Counted from the stretch's first letter, positions 43,956 to 53,265 are shown. The stretch is DNA of 64,000 bases from Paenibacillus pectinilyticus (GCF_001700435.1 NZ_LYPC01000014.1:62001-126000), one strand, 5' to 3'. Made by a program: numbers and translations. The notes: generated by a model from the sequence alone, not told the origin.

Positions 43956-46379
43956 TTGCTAGCACCAAAGGCAAGATGGAACATTGGAAATGCGGATGAG
44001 GCGCTTGTCGAAGCATTTGTACGTGATCTGCAGCTAGATCCCTTAGTTGCCCGTATCCTCGTGCTGCGAGATATCCGCGACGTGTCGGAAGCCAAACAAT
44101 TTATGCAAGGTGGCATCGGCGATTACCATGATCCCTATTTGCTAGATGGGATGCTGCCAGCTGTGGAGCGTATCCGTCAAGCTTTGGCAAACAATGAGCT
44201 GATTCGTGTGTATGGAGATTACGATGCTGATGGTGTAAGCAGCACATCCTTGATGGCTCATTTACTAAAAGGTCTAGGCGCTCATTTCGATACCTATATT
44301 CCCCATCGGATTCGAGAAGGCTATGGCTTAAATCGTGGCGCGATCCTGCTTGCGAAGGAGCAGGGGGTTGGGCTGCTTATTACAGTGGACACGGGGATCA
44401 GTGCTGTACAAGAAGTGGCATACTGCCGGGAATTAGGGTTGGATGTCATCGTGACGGATCACCATGAACCGCCAGAAATTCTCCCTGATGCCCTAGCTGT
44501 TATTAATCCTAAGAAGCCAGGATGCCCGTATCCGTACAAAATGCTTGCGGGTGTCGGTGTTGCCTTCAAGCTCGCGCAAGCGTTACTTGGCCGGTTCCCG
44601 GAGGAACTTCTTGAGTTCGCAGCGCTAGGAACGGTTGCTGATCTGATGCCACTTACAGGCGAGAATCGGTTGCTTGTCAAAATGGGACTTCAGCGCATGC
44701 AGGATTCCAGCTATGTTGGCTTTCGGTCCCTAATCCGTGTTTCCGGAATTGAACGGAAAGAGGTAACAGCGGGGCATATCGGATTCTCTCTCGCGCCCAA
44801 AATCAATGCAAGCGGTCGATTAGAAGCTGCTGACATTGCTGTTAAGCTGCTTACTACCGCAGATGAAAATGAAGCGGAGCAAATTGCCTATGAATTGGAT
44901 ATGCTGAATAAAGAGCGTCAGCAGATCGTCGAGGATATGGTGCAAGAAGCCTTCGCCATGGCGGAGGCTCAGCGAGCCAAAGGTATGGATAAAGTCATTG
45001 TCGTTGCCAAAGAGCACTGGAATGTAGGCGTCGTCGGGATTGTCGCTTCCAAGATTGTGGAGAAATTTTATCGACCGACTTTGGTGTTGAGTATTGATCC
45101 GCTGACAGGCATAGCGAAGGGCTCTGCGCGCTCGATTGCAGGCTTTGATCTACACAAGGCTTTGACGGCTTGCAAGGACCTTCTAGACCACTATGGAGGA
45201 CATCAAGCCGCAGCGGGGATGAGCTTGAATAGCGCGCACCTGGATGCTTTTACAGAGCAATTAAACGAGCTTGCTGCCGCAACGTTAACGGATCAAGATT
45301 TCGTGCCCGTCCTACGAGTTGATAATCAGTGTCAGTTAGCTGATGTACCTATCGCCAGCATTGAAGGACTTGAACAATTAGCTCCCTTTGGGATGGGCAA
45401 TCCATCGCCGAAGTTCATGTTTACGAATCTTGGACTTGATGATATTCGAACGATGGGCAAGGAGAAGCAGCATTTGAAGCTTGGGCTTTCGCAGTCGAAA
45501 GATGAGATTAGCTGCTCTGTTGAAGCAGTAGGGTTCGGTAGAGGAAACTTGGCCGCTCTCATAGCACCTTCGGCCAAAGTCGATGTCTTAGGTGAGTTGT
45601 CGATCAACGAATGGAACGGCGTAAGGAAACCTCAAATCATTATGCAGGATTTGCGAGTCCCGCATGCGCAGGTGTTTGATTGGCGCGGTACTGGGCAATT
45701 GCATCTGAAGCTCTCAGCGCTTATCAGCAATCTCGCTGTGGGAACGGCGGTACCGCCAACACCGCCTGGAATTGTGCTATTCGACGAAACGGATGTCGGC
45801 TTGTTCCAAGCGGTCGCAAGCCAGGTCGGAGACGAGATCCCATACTGGATTGTACAGGATGACGCAGGGGTCAGACCTGGTAATGAGGCGGCGGAAGCGA
45901 TACAATTCAGTGAGTTGGCCGACGTTATTTTGTACACATTGCCTCGAAGTATTGCCAGTTTGGAAGCAGTCCTGCAGCAAGCGAAGGGGATGATGCGTTG
46001 TTATCCTGTTTTCGCAGAGTTAGGGCAGGATAGTGGAAGCACGCTCCCTTCGCGCGATATGTTCAAAATGTTCTACGGCTCGTTACAAAAGGAAAAATCG
46101 CTTAATTTGATGGATACCCGCATGTTGACGGCTTTTAGTAAACGCTCAGGACTTTCTCAAGCTATGATACATTTTATTATATCGGTCTTTGAGGAATTAG
46201 AATTTGTCGTCAAACATGATAAGATGGTTACATTAAACCCAGCGCCAGCCAAAAGAGATTTAACCACTTCACGGTTGTACCAGCATCGATTGCATCGACA
46301 AGAAGTTGAAGCCATTGTTATGTATTCTTCAGCGAAAGAGCTGGAGCAATGGATCGCTGATCACATAAATAAAACCTAG
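43956..46379 (+). CDS. recJ: Single-stranded-DNA-specific exonuclease RecJ
   Basis: 807 aa. DHH-family motifs: DYDADG at 88-93, DTG near 145, TDHHEPP at 167-173, the DHHA1 region with GGHQAAAG near 415, an OB fold, and the long C-terminal extension seen in Firmicutes RecJ. It degrades 5'-ended ssDNA in recombination and mismatch repair. Start TTG 43956, 9 nt after AGGAGG, just behind the hairpin. apt follows after 21 nt. Confidence 0.96.
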   Translation: MLAPKARWNIGNADEALVEAFVRDLQLDPLVARILVLRDIRDVSEAKQFMQGGIGDYHDPYLLDGMLPAVERIRQALANNELIRVYGDYDADGVSSTSLMAHLLKGLGAHFDTYIPHRIREGYGLNRGAILLAKEQGVGLLITVDTGISAVQEVAYCRELGLDVIVTDHHEPPEILPDALAVINPKKPGCPYPYKMLAGVGVAFKLAQALLGRFPEELLEFAALGTVADLMPLTGENRLLVKMGLQRMQDSSYVGFRSLIRVSGIERKEVTAGHIGFSLAPKINASGRLEAADIAVKLLTTADENEAEQIAYELDMLNKERQQIVEDMVQEAFAMAEAQRAKGMDKVIVVAKEHWNVGVVGIVASKIVEKFYRPTLVLSIDPLTGIAKGSARSIAGFDLHKALTACKDLLDHYGGHQAAAGMSLNSAHLDAFTEQLNELAAATLTDQDFVPVLRVDNQCQLADVPIASIEGLEQLAPFGMGNPSPKFMFTNLGLDDIRTMGKEKQHLKLGLSQSKDEISCSVEAVGFGRGNLAALIAPSAKVDVLGELSINEWNGVRKPQIIMQDLRVPHAQVFDWRGTGQLHLKLSALISNLAVGTAVPPTPPGIVLFDETDVGLFQAVASQVGDEIPYWIVQDDAGVRPGNEAAEAIQFSELADVILYTLPRSIASLEAVLQQAKGMMRCYPVFAELGQDSGSTLPSRDMFKMFYGSLQKEKSLNLMDTRMLTAFSKRSGLSQAMIHFIISVFEELEFVVKHDKMVTLNPAPAKRDLTTSRLYQHRLHRQEVEAIVMYSSAKELEQWIADHINKT

Positions 46380-46400
46380 TATACATTGGAGGAAATCATA

Positions 46401-46913
46401 ATGAATTTCAAAGATTACATTCGCGTTATCCCGGACTTTCCACAACCCGGTATTCGATTCAAGGATATTACAACATTGCTTCAGAATGGCCCTGTGTACA
46501 AAGAAGCAATCGAGCAATTAAAACAACTCATTCAAGACAAAGAAATTGATGTGATTGCGGGTCCAGAAGCACGCGGATTTGTTATTGGTGCACCTCTAGC
46601 TACTGCTCTTGGCGTAGGTTTTATTCCAATTCGTAAAAGTGGCAAATTACCTGGAGAAACCATTGAAGCCGACTATGCGCTGGAATATGGCAAGGATAAA
46701 CTTGCTATGCATAAAGATGCCATTAAGCCTGGGCAGAAAGTACTTATCGCTGATGACTTACTCGCAACTGGCGGTACGATTCAAACATCCGTTGATTTGA
46801 TCAAGCAGCTTGGCGGGGAAATCGTAGGGGCTGCTTTCTTAATCGAGCTTACGTATTTAGATGGCCGCAGTAAATTTGAAGGTTTCGATGTTGTTTCACT
46901 GGTTCAATATTAA
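46401..46913 (+). CDS. apt: Adenine phosphoribosyltransferase
   Basis: 170 aa. MNFKDYIRVIPDFPQPGIRFKDITTLL start and the PRPP loop VLIADDLLATGGT are diagnostic. It salvages adenine to AMP. The frame extends to a TTG at 46386, but that codon is itself part of the ribosome site TTGGAGG; ATG 46401 is right. recJ-apt-relA is the Bacillus order. Confidence 0.97.
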   Translation: MNFKDYIRVIPDFPQPGIRFKDITTLLQNGPVYKEAIEQLKQLIQDKEIDVIAGPEARGFVIGAPLATALGVGFIPIRKSGKLPGETIEADYALEYGKDKLAMHKDAIKPGQKVLIADDLLATGGTIQTSVDLIKQLGGEIVGAAFLIELTYLDGRSKFEGFDVVSLVQY

Positions 46914-46923
46914 GATAGGCATG

Positions 46924-46957
46924 GAGAATCGAATGCACGTTATTCGATTCTCTTTTT
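46924..46957 (+). terminator. Rho-independent terminator after apt
   Basis: GAGAATCGAAT and ATTCGATTCTC form a perfect 11-bp stem with a 7-nt loop, followed by five T. Confidence 0.93.
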
Positions 46958-47110
46958 CATAGAGAAAATCGACGAGGCATGTCCCCTCTAATTTTCATGA
47001 GAATGGCATAGATGATGCATTTTGTCGAAAGCTTGGACGTGAGTAGTTGACGAGGGGCCTGACTTGCAGGCATAATGAATAAAAATCGACTAAAGGGAAT
47101 GGGTAGATGC

Positions 47111-49297
47111 ATGGGTATAGAGCAGCTGCTGGAAAAGGCCGCCACCTATCTGAAAGAGAATGATTTGCAGAGGATTAGGGAGGCCTATGAATTTGCGGAT
47201 GAAGCCCATCATGGCCAAGTACGCAAATCGGGTGAGCCCTATATTCTGCATCCACTCGCTGTTGCAGATATATTGGTGAATATGCAGATGGATGTCACTT
47301 CGGTGATCGCTGCGCTTCTGCATGATGTTGTTGAAGATACAACAGTTTCGCTGGAAACTGTTCTAGATAAATTTGGGAAAACTTGTGCAATGCTAGTTGA
47401 TGGTTTGACGAAGCTGGAGCGCATTAAGTTCAAATCCAAAGAAGAGCAACAGAATGAAAATTATCGTAAAATGTTTGTGGCCATGGCGCAGGATATTCGC
47501 GTAATCCTGATTAAGTTGGCAGATCGTTTGCATAATATGCGGACATTGAAGTACCAGTCGGAAGAAAGCCAGCGCCGTATTGCGGAAGAAACGCTGGAGA
47601 TTTTCTGTCCGATCGCTCATCGACTCGGGATTTCCACGATCAAATGGGAGATGGAGGACATTGCCCTCCGTTATTTGAATCCGCAGCAGTACTACCGGAT
47701 TGTGAATCTCATGCAGAAGAAACGGACCGAACGCGAGCAATATATTGAAGACGTCATACACAGCATCAAAGAGAAGCTAGATGAAATGGGCATTCAAGGA
47801 GATATTTCCGGAAGACCGAAGCATCTGTATAGTATCTACAAAAAGATGAGCTCCCGCGGCAAACAGTTTAACGAGATCTACGATCTCATGGCGCTGCGTG
47901 TCATTGTGGACGGCATTAAGGATTGCTATGCTTCTTTGGGTATCATTCATACGTTATGGAAACCAATGCCAGGGCGTTTCAAGGACTATATTGCGATGCC
48001 GAAGCCGAATATGTATCAATCCTTGCATACCACCGTTATTGGGCCAAAAGGGGAACCGCTGGAGGTTCAGATTCGGACATGGGAAATGCATCGGACATCC
48101 GAGTTCGGGATTGCTGCACATTGGTCGTACAAAGAAGGCGGCTCCGTCGTACCATCCGGTACCTTTGAGGATAAAATGAGCTGGTTCCGCGAAATTCTGG
48201 AACTTCAGCATGAAACGAATGATGCCTCTGAATTCATGGAATCCATGAAGATGGATTTCTTCTCAGATCTCGTCTTTGTCTTTACGCCAAAAGGGGAAGT
48301 TATCGAGCTTCCTGCTGGTTCTGTTCCGTTGGATTTTGCCTATCGCATTCATACAGAAGTCGGAAACCGTACCATCGGTGCCAAAGTGAATTCACGGATC
48401 GTGCCGCTCGATCACAAGCTCAAAACGGGCGATATCATCGAAATTCTTACATCCAAGCATTCCTATGGTCCAAGTCAAGATTGGATCAAGATCGCGCAAT
48501 CGTCTCATGCTCGCAGCAAGATTAAGCAATGGTTTAAGAAAGAGAAGCGTGAAGAGAATGTTGAAAAAGGGAAGGACATGATTGAGCGTGAGCTTAAACG
48601 CTTAGCGATCGATCCGCCGACCCTTATGAGCGATGATAAAATGCTAGAAGCGGCGAAAAAGTTCAATTTCAGTGATATTGAAGACATGCTCTCTGCTGTA
48701 GGCTTTGGAGGCATTACGGCCGCTCAAATCTGTACGAAGCTTACAGAGAAGCTGCGGAAGGAAGCCGAAGAAGCGCAAGTTATCAAGCTGAGCAGCGAAG
48801 TGAAAGAGGTCAAGGCTCCCGCATCGACAGAACGCAAAAGCCGACCTACGAACGGTGTCCGAGTCAAGGGCGTCGACAACTTGCTTGTTCGTTTCGCTAG
48901 ATGCTGTAATCCGGTGCCTGGTGATTTCATTATTGGTTATATCACCCGTGGACGCGGCGTATCGGTCCATCGTTCGGACTGTACGAACATTCCAACGACG
49001 ATGGGTGAAGAGGAACGCGTAATCGAAGTGGACTGGGCAGAAGCTGTGGAATCCAATTTCAATCTGGAAATTGAGATTACCGGCCATGATCGCAGAGGCT
49101 TCTTGAACGAAGTGCTTCAGGCTGTATCCGAGAGCAAAACCATGATCTCAGCAGTTTCAGGCCGTTCGGACAAAAATAAAATGGCAACGATTCATATGAC
49201 CATCTTGATAAAAAATATCGATCATCTACAGTCGGTTGTAGAGAAAATAAAGCGTGTCAAAGATGTGTACTCTGTTCATCGGGTTATGCAAAGTTAG
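47111..49297 (+). CDS. relA: Bifunctional (p)ppGpp synthetase/hydrolase Rel
   Basis: About 728 aa, full length. HD hydrolase domain (HDVVEDTTVS, LADRLHNMRT), synthetase domain (GRPKHLYSIYKKM, YQSLHTTVIGPKG, EFGIAAHWSYKEG), TGS domain (VFTPKGEVIELPAGSVPLDFAYRIHT), a zinc-finger/conserved-cysteine part (RFARCCNPVPGD) and an ACT domain. It sets alarmone levels on stalled ribosomes. ATG codons at 47075, 47099 and 47111 are in frame; MGIEQLLEKA (47111) looks most like relatives, and the choice is open by up to 12 residues. Confidence 0.95.
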   Translation: MGIEQLLEKAATYLKENDLQRIREAYEFADEAHHGQVRKSGEPYILHPLAVADILVNMQMDVTSVIAALLHDVVEDTTVSLETVLDKFGKTCAMLVDGLTKLERIKFKSKEEQQNENYRKMFVAMAQDIRVILIKLADRLHNMRTLKYQSEESQRRIAEETLEIFCPIAHRLGISTIKWEMEDIALRYLNPQQYYRIVNLMQKKRTEREQYIEDVIHSIKEKLDEMGIQGDISGRPKHLYSIYKKMSSRGKQFNEIYDLMALRVIVDGIKDCYASLGIIHTLWKPMPGRFKDYIAMPKPNMYQSLHTTVIGPKGEPLEVQIRTWEMHRTSEFGIAAHWSYKEGGSVVPSGTFEDKMSWFREILELQHETNDASEFMESMKMDFFSDLVFVFTPKGEVIELPAGSVPLDFAYRIHTEVGNRTIGAKVNSRIVPLDHKLKTGDIIEILTSKHSYGPSQDWIKIAQSSHARSKIKQWFKKEKREENVEKGKDMIERELKRLAIDPPTLMSDDKMLEAAKKFNFSDIEDMLSAVGFGGITAAQICTKLTEKLRKEAEEAQVIKLSSEVKEVKAPASTERKSRPTNGVRVKGVDNLLVRFARCCNPVPGDFIIGYITRGRGVSVHRSDCTNIPTTMGEEERVIEVDWAEAVESNFNLEIEITGHDRRGFLNEVLQAVSESKTMISAVSGRSDKNKMATIHMTILIKNIDHLQSVVEKIKRVKDVYSVHRVMQS

Positions 49298-49324
49298 CAA
49301 GAAGCTAAGGGGATTTGAAATACG

Positions 49325-49765
49325 ATGCGAGTAGTCGTTCAACGTTGTAAACGTGGAGAAGTAACCGTGGATAATCGGACTGTTGGTCGAATCGAGGAGG
49401 GGCTGATGCTGCTGGTAGGTATTACCCACGAGGATACCGAGCAGGATGCGAAGTACTTGGCGGATAAAGTGGCAGGGCTGCGTATTTTTGAAGATGAAAC
49501 AGGCAAAATGAATCTGTCTGTCATCGATACTGGCGGGGCCATACTATCCGTATCCCAATTTACTTTGTACGGGGATTGCCGTAAAGGAAAGCGGCCGAAT
49601 TTTATGTCAGCTGCAAGACCTGAGCAGGCAGAGCCGTTATACAATCACTTTAATGCGTTACTGCGGGAGCAGGGGCTGCAGGTGGAAACAGGTGCTTTTG
49701 GTGAAATGATGGACGTTTCGCTCACGAATTGGGGCCCTGTTACGTTAATGATAGATAGTAAATAG
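49325..49765 (+). CDS. dtd: D-aminoacyl-tRNA deacylase
   Basis: 146 aa. [17 protein letters not shown] and the C-terminal [11 protein letters not shown] carry the two active-site motifs (SQxTL and the cross-subunit GP). It frees D-amino acids, and glycine from tRNA-Ala, from mischarged tRNAs. It follows relA by 27 nt, the standard Firmicutes pair. Confidence 0.96.
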   Translation: MRVVVQRCKRGEVTVDNRTVGRIEEGLMLLVGITHEDTEQDAKYLADKVAGLRIFEDETGKMNLSVIDTGGAILSVSQFTLYGDCRKGKRPNFMSAARPEQAEPLYNHFNALLREQGLQVETGAFGEMMDVSLTNWGPVTLMIDSK

Positions 49766-49852
49766 GTTACAGGATATTACGCAGACAGGATAGGCAACCC
49801 GACCGCTGGATATACTAAACAGGTATACTACTTGCGGTTAGGAGCCATACAG

Positions 49853-50026
49853 ATGCGTCAATCGATCAAAGAAAAAGCGATAACAGCTCCCGTGCAGCAA
49901 TTGTTTCATAACTCTCTTGCGGAACGGCTGAGCCAAATGTCTGCCTTTGCTGATGTTGAGATTAGTGCGGAATTCACTTCCGATCAGGAAAAAATGAAAA
50001 GTATACCTAAGAAATCGTATCGGTAA
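49853..50026 (+). CDS. Hypothetical protein, 57 aa
   Basis: A small frame starting ATG 49853 with TTAGGAG at 9 nt; a TTG at 49832 would add seven residues but spoils the ribosome site. The product is soluble, begins MRQSIKEKAITAPVQQLFHN, looks helical and amphipathic, and ends basic (SIPKKSYR). Two TATACT boxes stand just upstream (49811-49816 and 49824-49829), and a clean terminator follows, so it is probably its own short transcript. I do not recognise the family. Confidence 0.55.
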   Translation: MRQSIKEKAITAPVQQLFHNSLAERLSQMSAFADVEISAEFTSDQEKMKSIPKKSYR

Positions 50027-50030
50027 TCAT

Positions 50031-50071
50031 AAAACCACGTATGTGCTGACCAAACAGCCTGCGTGGTTTTA
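50031..50071. terminator. Terminator after the 57-aa gene
   Basis: AAAACCACG and CGTGGTTTT make a 9-bp stem with a 22-nt loop, followed by ATTT; the A run in front means it could work on both strands. Confidence 0.75.
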
Positions 50072-50170
50072 TTTGTGAAAACCGTATAATTTCTCTCTAC
50101 CTGCAAATTGTGGTAAACTAGCCTTTGGCATTATTGTAAGACATGAGATAAGGTGGGTGCATTCATCGTA

Positions 50171-52120
50171 ATGGCAAATTCAAATCGCAACAAATCCACA
50201 TCCAAAGGCTGGCTTTGGTTGATGGGGATTATGATCGTACTTACGTTGCTAGCTGCAACGGCCGCCATGTTATTTCAATACCATCACCATAACAAGATCA
50301 AGGGACATAGCGGACAGCAACAAGCATTAGAACCAGTTCAATCTGTGAAAAAAGCTAAAGATACCTATGACGTGATTGTCGTAGGGACCGATCCAGAAGG
50401 CGTAGCAGCAGCCGTTTCCGCGGCTCGCAATGGATTAAGCACGCTGCTGGTTGATGGCCGGAATCGTGAGATTATGGGCGGATTAATGACGCTGGGCTGG
50501 ATCAATTCACTGGATATGAACTATTCCACAAGTAAGAACCTGCTAGGCAAAGATGACGTGTGGAATAAAGGGTATTTCTCGGAGTGGTACGCCAAGACCG
50601 AAGGTGATTCGTTCGATGTAAATACAGCAGCGAATGCTTTCTACGATAGTGTGAAGAATGAGAAGAATATTGATGTCTTGATGAAAACGACGAAGATCGA
50701 TCCGTTGCTTTCACCGGATAAACAAGCGGTACAAGGCGCAACAATCACGCTTGAAAATGGCACAACACAAGTCGTCAAAGCTGCGTCGGTCATCGACGCT
50801 ACACAAGATGGTGATTTTGCAGCGGCCTCTGGTGTAGCTTTTACAATGGGACATGAGGATATTGGGGATCCGAAATCCAAAATGGCGGTTACGCTTGCCT
50901 TCCGTTTGAAAAATGTTACTCCTGAAGTGTGGAAACTGATGGCTAATCGCTTGAATGGCGATGATGACGTCAATTCTGGCGTAACGGATGTCAGTGTATA
51001 CGGCTACAAAGAAATGAGTAATTATCCGCCGCTCAACAAAGAAAGAGCCAAAATGAGAGGGCTCAACATGGGACGGCAAAACGATAACACTGTACTCATC
51101 AATTCGTTGCAAATTTTTGGTGTGGATACCTTTGATCCCAAATCGGTACAAGAAGCTTTTGACATCGGTAAAAAAGAATTACCGAATGTTGTGGACTATA
51201 TGAAAAAAACGTTCCCTGAATTCTCAACTTTAGAGCTAGATGCCACCGCACCTGAGCTGTATGTGAGAGAGACGCGTCATATGCAAGGGGAATATCGCTT
51301 GAATATTGTCGATGTTTGTACGAATACAGACCAATGGGACCGCATTGGTTTTGGTTCCTACCCGGTTGACATTCAACGAATTTCACCGACAGATTCAGGT
51401 AACGTCGTGTGTAAACCGAAGCAATATGCGATTCCGTTCCGCAGCCTAGTGCCGCAGAAGATTGACGGATTGCTGGTTGTCGGCAGAGCGGCAAGCTACG
51501 ACACGTTGCCACATGGCAGCGCTCGTGTAATGCCGACGGGGATGGCAGAAGGGGAAGCAGCAGGAGCAGCAGTTAGTTTAGCAAAAGCGGAGAATAAGAC
51601 GTTCCGTCAGTTATCAGCTTCCAAGGAAAGTATCGCTAAACTCCAAGCCCAGTTGAACAAGCAGGGGATGGAAATTCAACCTATGTCGATTAAGCCGCAG
51701 CCATTTATGGAGCACAAAGCTTATGAAGGGTTGAAAACAGCATTGATGCTTGGTCTTGCATCCGGAGCTTATGATAACAACTTCCATCTGGATGACGCGG
51801 CTAATCCGAAACGAATGGTCAATTTAGTTGGCGGTTCACGTAAGATGAAGCCAGATGCATTTACAGGTGATGTTAATCAGGCCATTGCCAAATTGGATAA
51901 CCCAGATAAAATTTCACTAACACTTGATCAAGCGAGTTATACGCTAACTCAAGCTCTAGGCATTCAAGCAACAGTCGCGGAAGCACAAGGGAAGCTTATT
52001 GAGAAAAAGCTTCTTACGACAGCAACCGTTGCTGGGATTGCAGATAAACAGAAGTTAACCAATGGTGACACGTATATGTTAATTAGAGACGTGAAAATTG
52101 GAGTAACGGGTAAGCCATAA
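50171..52120 (+). CDS. FAD-dependent oxidoreductase with N-terminal membrane anchor
   Basis: 649 aa. One membrane helix (about 12-36) precedes an FAD_oxidored-type domain. The dinucleotide fold begins DVIVVGTDPEGVAAAVSAAR; the middle glycine of GxGxxG is Asp. VRETRHMQGEY and GSARVMPTGMAEGEAAGAA are the later FAD-contact regions of this family. The C-terminal 80 residues look like a separate small helical domain. With the Lys-rich start inside, the enzyme domain would face outside, which is unusual for an FAD enzyme without a Tat signal. GTG 50153 is an alternative start. No partner genes are nearby; substrate unknown. Confidence 0.75.
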   Translation: MANSNRNKSTSKGWLWLMGIMIVLTLLAATAAMLFQYHHHNKIKGHSGQQQALEPVQSVKKAKDTYDVIVVGTDPEGVAAAVSAARNGLSTLLVDGRNREIMGGLMTLGWINSLDMNYSTSKNLLGKDDVWNKGYFSEWYAKTEGDSFDVNTAANAFYDSVKNEKNIDVLMKTTKIDPLLSPDKQAVQGATITLENGTTQVVKAASVIDATQDGDFAAASGVAFTMGHEDIGDPKSKMAVTLAFRLKNVTPEVWKLMANRLNGDDDVNSGVTDVSVYGYKEMSNYPPLNKERAKMRGLNMGRQNDNTVLINSLQIFGVDTFDPKSVQEAFDIGKKELPNVVDYMKKTFPEFSTLELDATAPELYVRETRHMQGEYRLNIVDVCTNTDQWDRIGFGSYPVDIQRISPTDSGNVVCKPKQYAIPFRSLVPQKIDGLLVVGRAASYDTLPHGSARVMPTGMAEGEAAGAAVSLAKAENKTFRQLSASKESIAKLQAQLNKQGMEIQPMSIKPQPFMEHKAYEGLKTALMLGLASGAYDNNFHLDDAANPKRMVNLVGGSRKMKPDAFTGDVNQAIAKLDNPDKISLTLDQASYTLTQALGIQATVAEAQGKLIEKKLLTTATVAGIADKQKLTNGDTYMLIRDVKIGVTGKP

Positions 52121-52127
52121 CAACATA

Positions 52128-52168
52128 AAGAGCCTTATTGCCGCATTGGATGTGGCTGTAAGGCTCTT
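52128..52168. terminator. Terminator between convergent FAD enzyme and acidic-protein genes
   Basis: AAGAGCCTTA pairs perfectly with TAAGGCTCTT around a 21-nt loop; U runs are short on both sides. Confidence 0.6.
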
Positions 52169-52214
52169 AGTTTGTTGTTGGCAATGAATGGATGAATGGT
52201 TGCGGTTACATTTC

Positions 52215-52574
52215 TTAGTCTTCGTCCGCAGCTTCTTCTTCAGCCTCGGCTGCGTCCTCAGCCTCGTCCTCAGCGTCTTCCGCGGCATCTTCAGCTTCTT
52301 CAGCCTCAGCTTCGGCTTCCTCTTCTGCGGCTTCTTCGCTTTCTTCCGCAGCATCTTCACTTTCAGCTTCCGCATCTTCTTCCGCTTCGGCTTCTTCTTC
52401 GTCCGCAGCTTCTTCTTCAGCTTCGTCCTCGTCAGCATCCGATCCTTCAATGGCCTCTTCTTCGGCTGCTTCTTCAGCTTCAGCTACTTCTTCTTCCGCT
52501 TCGGCTTCGGATTCTTCGGAGAAAAGCACCACGAGATCTTGTCGTTCCTCTTGAAACTCGTTTTGTAGTGTCAT
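52215..52574 (-). CDS. Extremely acidic Glu/Ala/Asp-rich low-complexity protein
   Basis: 119 aa. After about 18 ordinary residues (MTLQNEFQEERQDLVVLF) the rest consists only of E, A, D, S and a few V, I and G, with no lysine. On the minus strand a perfect GGAGG lies 8 nt before ATG 52574, which picks this frame over the Leu/Pro- and Phe-rich frames on the other strand. The product would be disordered or helical with a strong negative charge. I know no family; DNA mimicry, metal or cation buffering, or a spore-related filler are all only guesses. The DNA is a GAA/GCT-type near-repeat likely to vary in length. Confidence 0.7.
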   Translation of the reverse strand: MTLQNEFQEERQDLVVLFSEESEAEAEEEVAEAEEAAEEEAIEGSDADEDEAEEEAADEEEAEAEEDAEAESEDAAEESEEAAEEEAEAEAEEAEDAAEDAEDEAEDAAEAEEEAADED

Positions 52575-52786
52575 TGTTACAGCCTCCAGATGTTATATTC
52601 AAGGCCATCTGCCTTGTTGTACATGTATATGTGAAAACAGAATGAATATACGGGGAGAACGAAATGAAAATGATTGAAAATAAACGATTTTTTCGTGTAA
52701 TGAAATTGTAACATTAGCTTCATCTTCCGTTAATCTAAGAAGGATATACTTGAACTCGACCCCCTTTAAAATATAAACTTTTAGAT

Positions 52787-52818
52787 GCCTGCAGCCTTGT
52801 GCTGCAGGCTATTTTCTT
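52787..52818 (+). terminator. Orphan terminator-like hairpin
   Basis: GCCTGCAG-CCTTGTG-CTGCAGGC followed by TATTTTCTTT. No plus-strand gene stands in the 298-nt gap 52575-52872, apart from a 14-codon frame at 52663-52707 behind GGGGAGAACGAA, which I do not call. Confidence 0.5.
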
Positions 52819-52829
52819 TGTGCACAACG

Positions 52830-52862
52830 AAAAAACCGCCGCAGCCTAAGCTGGACGGTTTG
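52830..52862 (-). terminator. Rho-independent terminator after the DoxX gene
   Basis: Read on the minus strand, AAACCGTCCAGC pairs with GCGGCGGTTT (imperfect inside), followed by a T run; it begins about 10 nt after the doxX stop. Confidence 0.75.
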
Positions 52863-52872
52863 GTATTTCACA

Positions 52873-53265
52873 TTACATCAAAGCATCGATGGAATAATCG
52901 CCAGCGCCAATCAAAGCTACACCAAGCGCAATAACGAGTAATGCAGCGTTGTACTCGAAGCCATTGGAGGTTGCCCAGTAACCATTTTTCCCATGAACCT
53001 TGAGAATGGCCATAATCATCGTGATGATAATAAGAGCTGCGCCTACGACTGTCCATAACCCAGCAGCGAAGAGTAAGCCGCCACCTAATTCAGCTAAACC
53101 TGCCAGAACCGCCATCGTAACACCTGGTTTAATACCAATCGAATCGAAGAACCCGCCTGTTCCTTTAGGGCCATACCCACCGAACCAACCAAACAATTTC
53201 TGTGTACCATGTGCTGCCATTGATAACCCAATCACCAAACGAATAATAAGTAGTCCTAATGCCAT
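52873..53265 (-). CDS. DoxX family membrane protein, CatD-like
   Basis: 130 aa with four membrane helices. RLVIGLSMAAHGTQKLFGWFGG and TGGFFDSIGIKPG are DoxX signatures. Its divergent partner is a YodB/CatR-like regulator; in B. subtilis the YodB/CatR-controlled catD (DoxX) works with the dioxygenase CatE against catechol and quinones. No catE lies here, so the link to quinone stress is by homology and arrangement. Start ATG 53265, preceded by GTGGAGATGTTAGT on its strand. Confidence 0.87.
   Translation of the reverse strand: MALGLLIIRLVIGLSMAAHGTQKLFGWFGGYGPKGTGGFFDSIGIKPGVTMAVLAGLAELGGGLLFAAGLWTVVGAALIIITMIMAILKVHGKNGYWATSNGFEYNAALLVIALGVALIGAGDYSIDALM

Noticed and set aside
52188-52645. 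Phe/Ser-rich and Leu/Pro-rich frames opposite the acidic protein
   Set aside because: They are complements of the GAA/GCT quasi-repeat; only the minus-strand frame has a correctly spaced GGAGG.
52663-52707. 14-codon frame with GGGGAGAACGAA in front
   Set aside because: Too short to support by sequence alone; mentioned only in connection with the orphan hairpin.
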